Shown here in pieces: positions 32,092 through 40,880 of a stretch of DNA of 64,000 bases. The position numbers were made by a program, and so were the translations under genes. The stretch's first letter is position 1. Each line of letters starts with the position of its first letter. Where the stretch lies: the NCBI RefSeq assembly GCF_035998675.1, contig NZ_DASYHI010000021.1, forward strand, positions 62,001 to 126,000. Direction: 5' to 3'. Under the pieces are notes generated by a model. It searched no databases and had not been told where the DNA came from. It saw nothing but the letters and a program-made list of their open reading frames with translations. This DNA is from Telluribacter sp035998675. GTDB taxonomy: Bacteria > Bacteroidota > Bacteroidia > Cytophagales > Spirosomataceae.

Positions 32092-33930
32092 ATGGCGAAG
32101 ATTCATAAAATCCGCAAAGAAGCCAGGAAGTTACCCACGAGTGGCTTACCCAGTACCTATCAAAATAAAGGGCCCCGATTAGGCAAGCCAGTTTGCGCAG
32201 TTCAGGCAATAAAAAAGGTATTCTTCACCACTCCAAACGGCCGGTATGGCCTGCTCAGATCTATCGGCGGGAAGTCTACGGCGAAACGCTTTCCCCTTTT
32301 GGTATCTTTGGCGGTTATCATCTCTCTTTTCGGCTCAACCACTTACGCGCAGGACAAGACCAACGAGGTTAACAAAATATTTGGCTGGGCTACGCCAGCC
32401 ACGCCCGGGTGCGTATGCGCAGTTTCTCAGAACGGCAAAATAGTGGTAAATCGTGCGTACGGCCTTGCCGATCTGGAACGAAACGTACCATTGGCCCAAA
32501 ACTCGGTCTTTGATATCGGATCGGTGCGTAAGCAGTTTATCGCGGCGGCGGTCCTCCTCCTCGTCGAAGAGAAGCAGCTTTCAATTTCCGAAGACATCCG
32601 CAAGTATATTCCCGAATTGCCTGACTATGGCCAAAAGATCACGTTAGACCACCTGCTCACTCATACCAGCGGCCTCCGCGACTGGACCGGATTGTTGCCG
32701 CTTGCGAACGGAAAACCAGACGCCTCGACCCTTATCCTGCGTCAGCGCGTCCTCAATTTCGCCCCCGGCGAGGAATGGTCGTATTCGAACAGCGGCTACG
32801 TGTTGCTGACAGAAATTGTGGCACGTACCACCGGAAAACCGTTTGCTGAATTCGCCCGTAAGTACCTGTTCGAGCCGCTCGGGATGAAATCGACCACCTA
32901 TGTTACCGAAATGACGGATGTAGTTAAGGATCGTGCCCTCGGTTACGAGAAGAAAAAAGACGGCTGGAAGCTTGACATGTACCTGGGTAACGACCGCGGC
33001 GGCGGTGCCATACTCAGCACGGCAGAAGACCTCCTGATCTGGAACGAAGCTCTGACAAATAATCGGCTTGGTACTTCTGTCAGCGAAAAGCTGCAGGAAC
33101 CATCAAAACTTAACAACGGAAGGAAGCTCGACTACGCCCGTGGCCTGTTCCTGGACACCTATAAAGGAACCAGAGAGGTGGCGCATTCCGGTGGCGCGGC
33201 CGGGTACCATTCCTGGCTGGGCCGCTTTCCGGAGCAGGGAGTTTCCATCGCGGTGCTGTGCAATTCAGACGCCATGCCCACCACGGCGCTCGCGCACCGC
33301 CTAGCAGATCAGTTTCTGCCTGCCACAAGTACTCCAGACCCCCTGGCGGGGCCGCCGCCTGCTATCACCGAAGATGCACTACCTGACGTGAACAAAAAGG
33401 CAGGACTGTTCATCAACGAGCAAACCAACGAAACGATGCGCCTGGTTGTGGATAGAGGCAGGTTCCGCATTGCCGGCGGCCCCGGTCTGGTGCCGGTGAC
33501 CAAAGACCACTTCCGTCGCTGGGGTGCATTCCCGCAGTTCATGTCACAAGATGAATTCGAATTGCACTTCCTCTCCCCTGATCGGTTCGAATTGAAGTCC
33601 ATGGAGGGCAAGGTGACACAGTACCACCGGGCCCAGCCCTATAAGCCAACCGCTGCCGATCTGCAGTCTTTAGCGGGACGATACACCAGCGACGAAATCG
33701 GCGCATTCTTCGATATTGCCCCCGGAAAAGACGGTTTGATGGGCCGTGCCAACGATGCACCGGGTGAAGGGTTCCTGTTAAGTCCCGTTTATCGTGACAC
33801 CTATCAACTAGGAGGAGTAACCGTACGCTTCCTGCGCGACAAAGCGGGAAAGGTAGTAGCGCTTAACTACAGCAATCCGGTGGTCCGCAACATCAAGTTT
33901 ACCCGATTGGGCGGCCTTACCAGTCGCTAA
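32092..33930 (+). CDS. Serine hydrolase (class C beta-lactamase fold) with odd N-terminus
   Basis: 612 residues from ATG 32092. The penicillin-binding-like domain has FDIGSVRKQF (SxxK-type position, here SVRK, about 148-151), HLLTHTSGLRDW, the YSNSGYVLL motif with the YxN triad (about 233-235), and HSGGAAGYHSW (HxG type, about 370). The C-terminal ~170 residues include a DUF3471-like part. A credible export signal (FPLLVSLAVIISLFGSTTYA) begins only about 63 residues in; the leading residues are basic and match no domain. Codons (many GCG, CGC, CTC) and few GTAC sites set it apart from neighbours, suggesting acquisition. True start could be a later non-ATG codon or TTG 32047. Confidence 0.8.
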   Translation: MAKIHKIRKEARKLPTSGLPSTYQNKGPRLGKPVCAVQAIKKVFFTTPNGRYGLLRSIGGKSTAKRFPLLVSLAVIISLFGSTTYAQDKTNEVNKIFGWATPATPGCVCAVSQNGKIVVNRAYGLADLERNVPLAQNSVFDIGSVRKQFIAAAVLLLVEEKQLSISEDIRKYIPELPDYGQKITLDHLLTHTSGLRDWTGLLPLANGKPDASTLILRQRVLNFAPGEEWSYSNSGYVLLTEIVARTTGKPFAEFARKYLFEPLGMKSTTYVTEMTDVVKDRALGYEKKKDGWKLDMYLGNDRGGGAILSTAEDLLIWNEALTNNRLGTSVSEKLQEPSKLNNGRKLDYARGLFLDTYKGTREVAHSGGAAGYHSWLGRFPEQGVSIAVLCNSDAMPTTALAHRLADQFLPATSTPDPLAGPPPAITEDALPDVNKKAGLFINEQTNETMRLVVDRGRFRIAGGPGLVPVTKDHFRRWGAFPQFMSQDEFELHFLSPDRFELKSMEGKVTQYHRAQPYKPTAADLQSLAGRYTSDEIGAFFDIAPGKDGLMGRANDAPGEGFLLSPVYRDTYQLGGVTVRFLRDKAGKVVALNYSNPVVRNIKFTRLGGLTSR

Positions 33931-34074
33931 GTGCGCCCGAGGGGAAGTTGAGGTTTACCAAGAGCCTGGCTTCCTGCCGCAGAAGACCGGAGGCTTCGCC
34001 CCACCAGATCTAATAAAGTACCTTGGATATCCCTTTTTACATTTGATTAACCAATAAAAAACACTTTTTATGTT

Positions 34075-35319
34075 ATGAAAAACGAAATCCTAGATAATCT
34101 GGACAAACCCCAGGAATTGGAAAAGTTGTACCGGGGGAACAAACCTGGCTTCCGGCAGGAGTTTAACAACCTGTATCCCCAGCTCAGCGAAAGCACAACC
34201 GCCCATTTCTGGAACGCCCGGCTCAACTTCCAGGAAAAGGAGATAAACTGGGGAGCAGGCAGGGATCTGCTATTTGTAATTTTGGCCGTTTTGCTGGCAG
34301 GTACCCTGGCCAGGGTACCCCTATTTTCTCCGGTCAGCGAAGACTTTTTTTACCCAAGAAACATTGGCTTTATCGTGTTCCCTTGGCTGGCTGTCTACTT
34401 TGCCCGAAAAAACAGTTTGTCCGTCAGGAAAATGGTAGTAGTGGGCGGCCTGTTTCTGGTCGCTGTACTCTACATCAATCTGCTTCCCGATAATCCTAAG
34501 AGTGATACCCTGGTATTGGCCTGTCTGCATCTGCTCCTGTTTCTATGGTCGGTACTGGCGGTATCCTTTGTAGGAGGACAATTCAGTGCAAGTGATAACC
34601 GGCTCAATTTCCTTAGGTATAATGGCGATCTGATTGTGGTGTGTGCCCTGTTAGGAATAGCCGGAGTACTGATGTCGGGCATCACCATCGGGCTGTTTTC
34701 GCTGATCAACCTCAAAATTGAAGAATTCTACTTTCAAAACATTGCCATTTACGGACTGGCTGCTTTACCCATCGTTGGCACCTACCTCACCCAGACTAAT
34801 CCTCAGTTGGTCAACCGGATTTCGCCCCTGATAGCCCGGTTGTTCAGTCCGCTGGTACTGGTTATGCTGCTGGTGTACCTGACGGCAATCCTATATACCG
34901 GAAAAGATCCGTACAATGACCGGGAGTTTTTACTTATTTTTAACGCTTTGCTGGTGGGGGTCATGGCACTAATCTTCTTTTCGGTAGCCGAAGGAGCCCG
35001 GGCATCGCGAAACAGGGCCGAAATAGTGGTATTATTTCTTCTTTCCATGATTACCATCATCGTAAATGGCATTGCGCTGTCGGCAATACTATTCAGAATT
35101 ACGGAATGGGGCTTAACTCCCAACCGGGCGGCTGTACTGGGTGGTAATATCCTGATCCTGATCAACCTGCTGCTCATAGCCGGGACGTTGGTACGGGTAC
35201 TAACCCGAAATGCCAGCCTATCGGATGTAGGTAAAGCAATTACAGCCTACCTGCCTGTTTATTGGGTGTGGGCGGCCCTTGTCACTTTTCTGTTTCCGCT
35301 GCTATTTGGTTTCAGGTAG
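34075..35319 (+). CDS. DUF4153-family membrane protein
   Basis: 414 residues: a cytoplasmic helical part (about 1-60, KNEILDNLDKPQELEKLYRGN...) and about eleven membrane helices. Typical DUF4153 features are LLFVILAVLLAGTLARVPLF in the first helix, paired helices around NFLRYNGDLIVVCALLGIAG and GITIGLFSLINL, and NGIALSAILFRITEWGLTPNR near the end. Bacteroidota often encode such proteins beside small winged-helix regulators, as seen a few kilobases upstream here. The serine hydrolase gene now separates them. Function unknown. It ends 22 bases before a strong hairpin. Confidence 0.85.
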   Translation: MKNEILDNLDKPQELEKLYRGNKPGFRQEFNNLYPQLSESTTAHFWNARLNFQEKEINWGAGRDLLFVILAVLLAGTLARVPLFSPVSEDFFYPRNIGFIVFPWLAVYFARKNSLSVRKMVVVGGLFLVAVLYINLLPDNPKSDTLVLACLHLLLFLWSVLAVSFVGGQFSASDNRLNFLRYNGDLIVVCALLGIAGVLMSGITIGLFSLINLKIEEFYFQNIAIYGLAALPIVGTYLTQTNPQLVNRISPLIARLFSPLVLVMLLVYLTAILYTGKDPYNDREFLLIFNALLVGVMALIFFSVAEGARASRNRAEIVVLFLLSMITIIVNGIALSAILFRITEWGLTPNRAAVLGGNILILINLLLIAGTLVRVLTRNASLSDVGKAITAYLPVYWVWAALVTFLFPLLFGFR

Positions 35320-35341
35320 TATCCCTACCAACCGGGATGAA

Positions 35342-35385
35342 AAAACTGCGCATCAGAACATTGGGAAGTTTTGATGCGCAGTTTT
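35342..35385 (+). terminator. Hairpin terminator after DUF4153 gene
   Basis: Arms AAAACTGCGCATCA / TGATGCGCAGTTTT, 14 bp, with a 16-base loop. The A-rich left and T-rich right ends make it bidirectional in form. Confidence 0.85.
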
Positions 35386-35491
35386 CTAAGTAAATAATTT
35401 TACATTTATCCCGAAGTACACCTGGGGTGGAGGTGAGTTAGAAAGACACGTGTAATCTCATTTCGTAAACCACTTCTAACCAGAAATTACT

Positions 35492-36109
35492 ATGCCAACC
35501 AAAGGACAAGTACTTACCAATCCGACTACGGGTGATGTATTCGATTTTATTGAAACCGCGAAGGACTCAAATGGCGAAAGAGTTACCATCAAATCCAGCC
35601 TGAAAGGAAAGGGCGTTCTGGTGCCCGATCATTTTCATGTACTGCAGGATGAAAGCTTTGAGATTCTTTCGGGAAAACTAACCGTCCGGATGGACGGCGG
35701 AGAACGGGTATTTTCGGCCGGTGAAAAAGTAACCCTGCCCAAAAACAAAGCCCACAACCATTTTAACAGTGAAGATGAACCCGTCATCTACATTCATACT
35801 ACCTCCCCGGCGCTGGACTTTGATTACTTTATTGAGAATCTGGTAGGTTTGGCCAGCGACGGCAAAATGAAGAATGGAAAAATAGGGCTGGTGCAGCAGC
35901 TGGTTACTCTAAAATACACCGACAGTAAAGCCTATCTGGCCGACCTGCCGGTTGGTATTCAAAATACCCTGATGAACGTAGTGGCCCCAATGGCTCGGCT
36001 TGTGGGTTACCGGCTATTTATAAAAAGTACTCAGGGATTGAGAAGTAAAAGCAAGAACAGGTACCACTTTCCCGATTGTGGTTCCAACCAGTTCGGAGAA
36101 CGCCGCTAA
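35492..36109 (+). CDS. Cupin-domain protein with repeat-derived tail
   Basis: A 205-residue soluble protein. The single cupin barrel shows the metal site PDHFHVLQDESFEIL (His, His, Glu; about 48-62) and PKNKAHNHFN (His, about 91), with the Gly/Pro turns of a small-molecule or sugar-binding cupin. The last ~25 residues after GYRLFIKSTQG are basic and unlike the family, and the stop lies at the edge of the hairpin repeat at 36110. The natural C-terminus may therefore have been replaced by repeat insertion. Substrate unknown; no enzyme partner adjacent. Confidence 0.8.
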   Translation: MPTKGQVLTNPTTGDVFDFIETAKDSNGERVTIKSSLKGKGVLVPDHFHVLQDESFEILSGKLTVRMDGGERVFSAGEKVTLPKNKAHNHFNSEDEPVIYIHTTSPALDFDYFIENLVGLASDGKMKNGKIGLVQQLVTLKYTDSKAYLADLPVGIQNTLMNVVAPMARLVGYRLFIKSTQGLRSKSKNRYHFPDCGSNQFGERR

Positions 36110-36245
36110 CGCCGCTAACCCCGATTTGTAATCGGGCGTTAACTCCGATAGCGTTTTTAACGCGTCTAAAACCAATACCGCGTTGAAAACGCTATTCGAT
36201 ATAAGCTCTGAATTGAAATCGGGGCGAGCAAAAGAAGTATCGGGG
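36110..36245. repeat. Two-hairpin repeat, copy 2, with inverted arms
   Basis: Hairpin CCGATT-TGT-AATCGG (36121-36135) is followed by GCGTT-TTT-AACGC. A second half is an imperfect inverse of the first: GATAGCGTTTTTAACGCG (36147-36164) pairs with CGCGTTGAAAACGCTATT (36179-36196). Copy 1 at 2029-2071 has the same hairpin order. A reverse-strand open frame runs through it but is probably not a gene. Confidence 0.55.
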
Positions 36246-36276
36246 CTGACAGAAAAATCAAAATAACCAGTCCTAA

Positions 36277-36933
36277 TCAAAACAAACCCCTCACCTTTTC
36301 AAAAGATAAATCCTTGTAATTTTCAATGTACAGGTCGCAGGGAGGTAGCTCTTCGCGGCGGTGGGAGGTAAGTACCCCTACCACCTTCATCCCCGCATTG
36401 ATAGCCGCCGACACGCCCGAATAGGAATCTTCAAACACGACGCATTGCTCCGGCGCTACCCCCAGATTTGCCGCCGAGGTCAGGTACACTTCCGGATCAG
36501 GTTTGTGCTTGCTGACGTTTTCACTAGCCAGGATGGACTCCATCTTTTCGCGCAGGGCCAGTTTGTCAATAATCAATTCCAGATTGGCATAGGGGGCCGA
36601 GGTAGCGACTCCGGTTTTTACGCCGTGGGCCTTCAGCTCACTGACAAATTCCAGCAGTCCACCAATGGGTTCAATATAGGGCTCGTAGATGGTACGGAAC
36701 AGGCTTTCCTTTTCGTCTTCCAGCTGTTTGAATTCTTCCCCCACTACCTCCCTTTGCAGAAAATGACTGAGAATATAGCTGTTGCTCTTGCCAAACATAT
36801 GTTGGGCAAACTCTTCGTCGGTGGGTGACAAGTCTCTTTTCGAAAAAAATTGTCTGAACGCCTGGGAATGGTACGGATTGGTATGGCAAATAACGCCATC
36901 CATGTCAAATAGTACTGCAATTGTGTTTTCCAT
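36277..36933 (-). CDS. HAD-family phosphatase, beta-phosphoglucomutase-like
   Basis: 218 residues with the HAD nucleophile motif FDMDGVICHTNP (Asp about 9 and 11), the helical cap, motif II VATSAPY (about 112-118), motif III Lys in SKHKPDPEVY (about 140-149) and motif IV VFEDSYSGVSAAINAG. The motif spacing fits the beta-phosphoglucomutase/phosphoglycolate-phosphatase subgroup. The physiological substrate is a sugar phosphate or similar, which cannot be named. Gene stands alone on the minus strand. Confidence 0.9.
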   Translation of the reverse strand: MENTIAVLFDMDGVICHTNPYHSQAFRQFFSKRDLSPTDEEFAQHMFGKSNSYILSHFLQREVVGEEFKQLEDEKESLFRTIYEPYIEPIGGLLEFVSELKAHGVKTGVATSAPYANLELIIDKLALREKMESILASENVSKHKPDPEVYLTSAANLGVAPEQCVVFEDSYSGVSAAINAGMKVVGVLTSHRREELPPCDLYIENYKDLSFEKVRGLF

Positions 36934-36950
36934 GCCCCAAAATTACGGTA

Positions 36951-36990
36951 AAAAAAAGGTTTCGCCCAGCCTTAAGGTAGAACGAAACCT
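36951..36990 (-). terminator. Rho-independent terminator of subtilase gene
   Basis: On the minus strand AGGTTTCG ... CGAAACCT is followed by seven T. Located 28 bases past the stop of the S8 peptidase gene. Confidence 0.75.
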
Positions 36991-37017
36991 GTAATGATTA
37001 TAGAAGTACGGTAAATT

Positions 37018-38544
37018 TTACTCCCAAACTACCTCAATGGCCTGGTCTTTCAGGTCAATGGTAGTGTACTGCTCGCCATTCTGGCGCTTCAGCGAAACTA
37101 CCCCATTCTGTACCCTGGCCACCTGCTGCGAAATCACATCTTTCTTATTTTTCTTCCGATACACCACCACCAGGCTCTCGGAAGTCGTAACCGGTACATC
37201 AATGGCTTTGCCGTCGGCTTTCAGGCTGGTACCAGTAGCGGGCAGATACGGTGCTTTTGCCAGTGCCAGTGCCCGGGAAGCCAAAGGTACTCCGTAGCCT
37301 ACATAGTTGTTGCCGTAGGGATACAGGTGCGCCGACTTTTCGATCAGTTCCATTAACTCCTTGTTGGTCAGCTCGGGATGGGCCTGTATCAGGCAGGCGG
37401 CAAAGCCTGTGATAACCGGCGCCGACAACGAAGTACCGTACAGGGAAAAGCAGGAAACGTTGGGCTTCAGGTACGGCAAAAACTCCGGCCCGATGCTGCT
37501 GTAACCAATCTTGTTCCAGAGCCGCTGGTTGGTAGCGCCAATCGAAAGGATGCCTTTGGCATCAGCCGGCGTAGAAATAATCCGCCAGTTTTTGTCTTCG
37601 CCTTCGTTACCGGCCGACACCACCACCAGAATCCCCTTTTTATCGGCGGCCATTTGCGCAGCCCGGCTGATGGCGCTGGTCTTGCCGTCCATCTGGCTGG
37701 GCTGGTAATTTTCTTTGGGGTCCGAAAAGCCACGAGCATAGCCCAGTGAGGTATTAATCAAACGTACACCCAGGCTGTCCATCCATTCCATGGCCGCAAT
37801 CCAGTTATCCTCCTCACCCCGCCATTCGCGGAGGGAGTAATCGGTCCGGGCCAGGTAAAACTTTGAATCCATGGCCATTCCGTACTGGATATTATCGTTT
37901 TTATCCATTCCCCCGATGGCCGCCATCACCTCGGTACCGTGTACGTCGGAAAAAGATTCGGCGGTACTGTAGAGCATGGTGGCCGGACGGTCGGGTTTTA
38001 CGTAGTCGCGGATTCCCAGTACCCGCTTATCCGAAAAGATATCCCGCAGGGCAAAGGAAGAATCAGCCCCGTAAAAACCAGCGTCAATAATGCCAACGGT
38101 CACGTCTTTTCCCGTAAAGCCGGACTGGAGAAATGCCTCAGACTGTACCTGGGCCATGACCGGAGCCAACTGCGCTTTTTCGACCGGTTGGGTACGGGCA
38201 ATATAAAAACCGGAATTCATAGGTACTACGTCGGTGACGAAGGGCAGCCGGGATACCTGGTAGGCCTGCTCGGTCGTCAGCGTAGCCGACACGGCGTTCA
38301 GCCACTTGGAGCGGTTAATGACTTTTACCGATGAGTTGGCGAGCTCCCTTTCGTAGGCTTGCTGTACCGGAAGGTCGGTTTCGTCAGAAAGGGCCAGCCC
38401 CATCAGCTTGCGGTTCTGGATGGTAGTTTCGGAAATGGCCGGTTTATCCGTTGGATTTTTATCTTTAAGGTATATCCAGTACTTGGGTTGAGCCGAAACA
38501 AGAAATGGAAAAAATAACAATAAGGCGATGCACTTGGCTTTCAT
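37018..38544 (-). CDS. Secreted subtilisin-like serine peptidase (S8)
   Basis: 508 residues with a signal peptide (ends FLVSAQ, about 19). After a prodomain-like region (about 20-145) come the catalytic residues: Asp in VGIIDAGFYG (about 154), His in DVHGTEVMAAIG (about 202) and Ser in YGTSLSAPVITG (about 370); the oxyanion Asn is in VVVSAGNEGED. The last ~90 residues are strand-rich (domain of unknown role). Peptidase acts outside the cytoplasm, maybe in nutrient protein digestion. It is followed by its own terminator. Confidence 0.93.
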   Translation of the reverse strand: MKAKCIALLLFFPFLVSAQPKYWIYLKDKNPTDKPAISETTIQNRKLMGLALSDETDLPVQQAYERELANSSVKVINRSKWLNAVSATLTTEQAYQVSRLPFVTDVVPMNSGFYIARTQPVEKAQLAPVMAQVQSEAFLQSGFTGKDVTVGIIDAGFYGADSSFALRDIFSDKRVLGIRDYVKPDRPATMLYSTAESFSDVHGTEVMAAIGGMDKNDNIQYGMAMDSKFYLARTDYSLREWRGEEDNWIAAMEWMDSLGVRLINTSLGYARGFSDPKENYQPSQMDGKTSAISRAAQMAADKKGILVVVSAGNEGEDKNWRIISTPADAKGILSIGATNQRLWNKIGYSSIGPEFLPYLKPNVSCFSLYGTSLSAPVITGFAACLIQAHPELTNKELMELIEKSAHLYPYGNNYVGYGVPLASRALALAKAPYLPATGTSLKADGKAIDVPVTTSESLVVVYRKKNKKDVISQQVARVQNGVVSLKRQNGEQYTTIDLKDQAIEVVWE

Positions 38545-38727
38545 GCGGGCTGGTAATTAGTTGGGGAAGTTTTATAATTTTGGTCAAACGAAAGTTTTAA
38601 TCTAAGTCAGAATCCTGGAGGGGCGGTACTACTCCCGGGTAGTAAACCAACTACTGACATTCATTAAAGTTGTTAAACGTAATTAAATATTTATTTCGTC
38701 AAAAGTATTCCACTTAAATAAAATACC

Positions 38728-40017
38728 ATGCGCTATCAATCCATTGACAAAGCCCTCTATATAGAAAACCGCCGTCGGTTGGCCGGTCTGCTGAAATCCA
38801 GGTCACTGGTCATCCTTAATGCCAACGATATAATGCCCACCAATGCCGACGGCACCATGGGTTTTAAACAAAATACGGACCTGCTTTATTTGTCCGGAAT
38901 AGACCAGGAAGAAACCAGGCTGCTGCTTTTCCCCGAACATCCCGACGAGAAAATGCGGGAAGTACTTTTCCTGCGTGAAACCAATGAATACATCGCCGTC
39001 TGGGAAGGTGAAAAGCTAACCAAAGAGCAGGCCCGGGAGGTATCTGGAATCCAAACGGTATTCTGGACACAAGAATTTGAAACGGTTTTCAGAAACATTG
39101 TTTTTGAGGCCGAGCATGTTTACCTCAATACCAACGAACATACCCGCAACGATTCCCCGGTGCAAACCCGTGACACCCGCTACATCCGGGAATTCCGGGA
39201 TAAGTACCCCCTGCACCAGCTAGAGCGCCTGGCCCCTCTGATGCACTACCTGCGGGCCATCAAGCAACCCCAGGAAATAGCCCTGCTGCAGGAAGCCTGC
39301 GACATTACCCGCGCCGGATTTATACGGCTTTTAAAATTTGTAAAACCAGGGGTGATGGAGTACGAACTGGAAGCAGAACTGCTGCACGAATTTGTAAGGA
39401 GCCGCTCCCGCGGTTTCGCTTACACGCCGATTATCGCCTCGGGTGCCAATGCCTGCGTACTCCATTATATCCAAAACAACCAACCCTGTAAGGACGGGGA
39501 TGTACTACTGCTGGACGTAGCGGCTGAATATGCCAACTACAATGCCGACCTGACCCGCTCCATTCCGGTCAACGGGCGGTTTACCGAGCGGCAGCGGGCG
39601 GTATACGATGCGGTACTGCGGGTGTTTAAAGCGGCCAGGTCCATGCTGGTACCCGGCAATATCTGGGACGACTACCACCAGGAAGTAGGCAAGGTTATGG
39701 AAAGCGAGCTCATCGGGCTGGGGCTGCTTACCAAAGAAGCCATCGAAAAACAGGACCCCGAACTTCCCGCCTACAAGAAGTACTTCCCGCACGGCACCTC
39801 CCATTTCCTGGGCCTCGACGTTCACGATGTAGGCAACAAGTACCGGCGCTTTGAGCCGGGTATGGTATTTACCTGCGAGCCGGGTATTTATATACGCGAA
39901 GAAGGTCTGGGTATCCGGCTGGAGAATGATATTCTGATTACGGCCGACGGCAACAAGGACCTGATGGCCCATATCCCCATGGAGGCCGAGGAAATAGAAG
40001 AAATTATGAACAGCTAA
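38728..40017 (+). CDS. pepP: Xaa-Pro aminopeptidase (M24B)
   Basis: 429 residues. The creatinase-like N-domain (about 1-165) with NADGTMGFKQNTDLLYLSG is typical of aminopeptidase P. The pita-bread domain holds the two-metal ligands: Asp in LLDVAAEYANYNADLTRS (about 256 and 267), His in FPHGTSHFLGLDVHDVG (about 351), Glu in CEPGIYIREEG (about 388) and Glu in RLENDILI. It removes the first residue from peptides with Pro second. Cytoplasmic, single gene. Confidence 0.94.
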   Translation: MRYQSIDKALYIENRRRLAGLLKSRSLVILNANDIMPTNADGTMGFKQNTDLLYLSGIDQEETRLLLFPEHPDEKMREVLFLRETNEYIAVWEGEKLTKEQAREVSGIQTVFWTQEFETVFRNIVFEAEHVYLNTNEHTRNDSPVQTRDTRYIREFRDKYPLHQLERLAPLMHYLRAIKQPQEIALLQEACDITRAGFIRLLKFVKPGVMEYELEAELLHEFVRSRSRGFAYTPIIASGANACVLHYIQNNQPCKDGDVLLLDVAAEYANYNADLTRSIPVNGRFTERQRAVYDAVLRVFKAARSMLVPGNIWDDYHQEVGKVMESELIGLGLLTKEAIEKQDPELPAYKKYFPHGTSHFLGLDVHDVGNKYRRFEPGMVFTCEPGIYIREEGLGIRLENDILITADGNKDLMAHIPMEAEEIEEIMNS

Positions 40018-40124
40018 GGGAGCAGCAGCAGGTACATTTTTTATAATGTATATATTGGTATGGTCGGCCAGGTACCTACAGGAGCCAGGCCGGTACGTTT
40101 GGTACCTACTACGACACATCAAAC

Positions 40125-40754
40125 ATGTATTTATCATCGGAAGATTTAATTAAATTAGTATTGGCACTACTAATTGGAGCCGTGGTCGGGCTTGAAAGGG
40201 AGTACCGAAGTAAATCGGCCGGACTGCGTACCATGATCCTGATTGCCCTGGGATCAACCCTTTTTACCATTTTATCCATAAAAGTAAGTCTGGACGCGGG
40301 CCGAATCGCGGCCAATGTCATCACGGGAATTGGTTTTATAGGGGGAGGTATCATCTTCCGGGAGCATAACCAGGTTGTGGGCCTTACAACGGCGGCGGCG
40401 GTATGGGTAACTGCCGCCATGGGAATGGCTATCGGGGCGGGCTACTACGAACTTTCCATCCTTACCTTTGGGCTGGTTATCCTGTCCCTGGTTGCCCTGA
40501 TTCCCCTGCAAAACATCATGAAAACCCGGAATCAGATCCGGAACTACCGTATCGTGACCAGGTACCAGCAAAAGACCCTCAAGCGCTACGAAGATCTTTT
40601 CCGGGAATACGAAATGTACGTCATGCGCGGCAAACAAAACCGAAAAGGAGACCGAATCTCAGGAAACTGGACCTTGCAAGGTACCGAAAAACAGCACGAA
40701 AAACTGACCAGGTACCTGCTCAATGACTCGGAGGTCCTAGAGTTTGATTTTTAG
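40125..40754 (+). CDS. MgtC/SapB-family membrane protein
   Basis: 209 residues: four or five helices in the first 135 residues, with the family signature LLIGAVVGLEREYRSKSAGL at about 14-33, then GIGFIGGGIIFRE and LTTAAAVWVTAAMGMAIGAGY. The C-terminal ~70 residues form a basic cytoplasmic domain as in longer MgtC proteins. Roles proposed in the family include magnesium-limited growth and control of ATP synthase or other membrane enzymes. No magnesium transporter is adjacent. Confidence 0.88.
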   Translation: MYLSSEDLIKLVLALLIGAVVGLEREYRSKSAGLRTMILIALGSTLFTILSIKVSLDAGRIAANVITGIGFIGGGIIFREHNQVVGLTTAAAVWVTAAMGMAIGAGYYELSILTFGLVILSLVALIPLQNIMKTRNQIRNYRIVTRYQQKTLKRYEDLFREYEMYVMRGKQNRKGDRISGNWTLQGTEKQHEKLTRYLLNDSEVLEFDF

Positions 40755-40779
40755 AATGAGCAAAGTCATGGGGCACCGC

Positions 40780-40787
40780 TACCTTTG
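40780..40787 (+). promoter_or_regulatory. -7 promoter box of the ebo operon
   Basis: TACCTTTG, a perfect TAnnTTTG, 93 bases upstream of the eboA ATG; no clear -33 TTG at the usual spacing. It implies an untranslated leader of roughly 85-90 bases. Confidence 0.45.
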
Positions 40788-40880
40788 TACGTAGTTTTGG
40801 GTGTAAATTGCAGTCCAGGAAACGCATCACCGCCAGAAATCGTTATCCGCGTATAATCCTAAACCATAGCTTTAAGTACT

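Noticed and set aside
36014..36280. 88-codon minus-strand frame running through the hairpin repeat
   Set aside because: Its start overlaps the HAD gene stop, which is suggestive, but the sequence derives from the repeat and overlaps the cupin gene end; no family.
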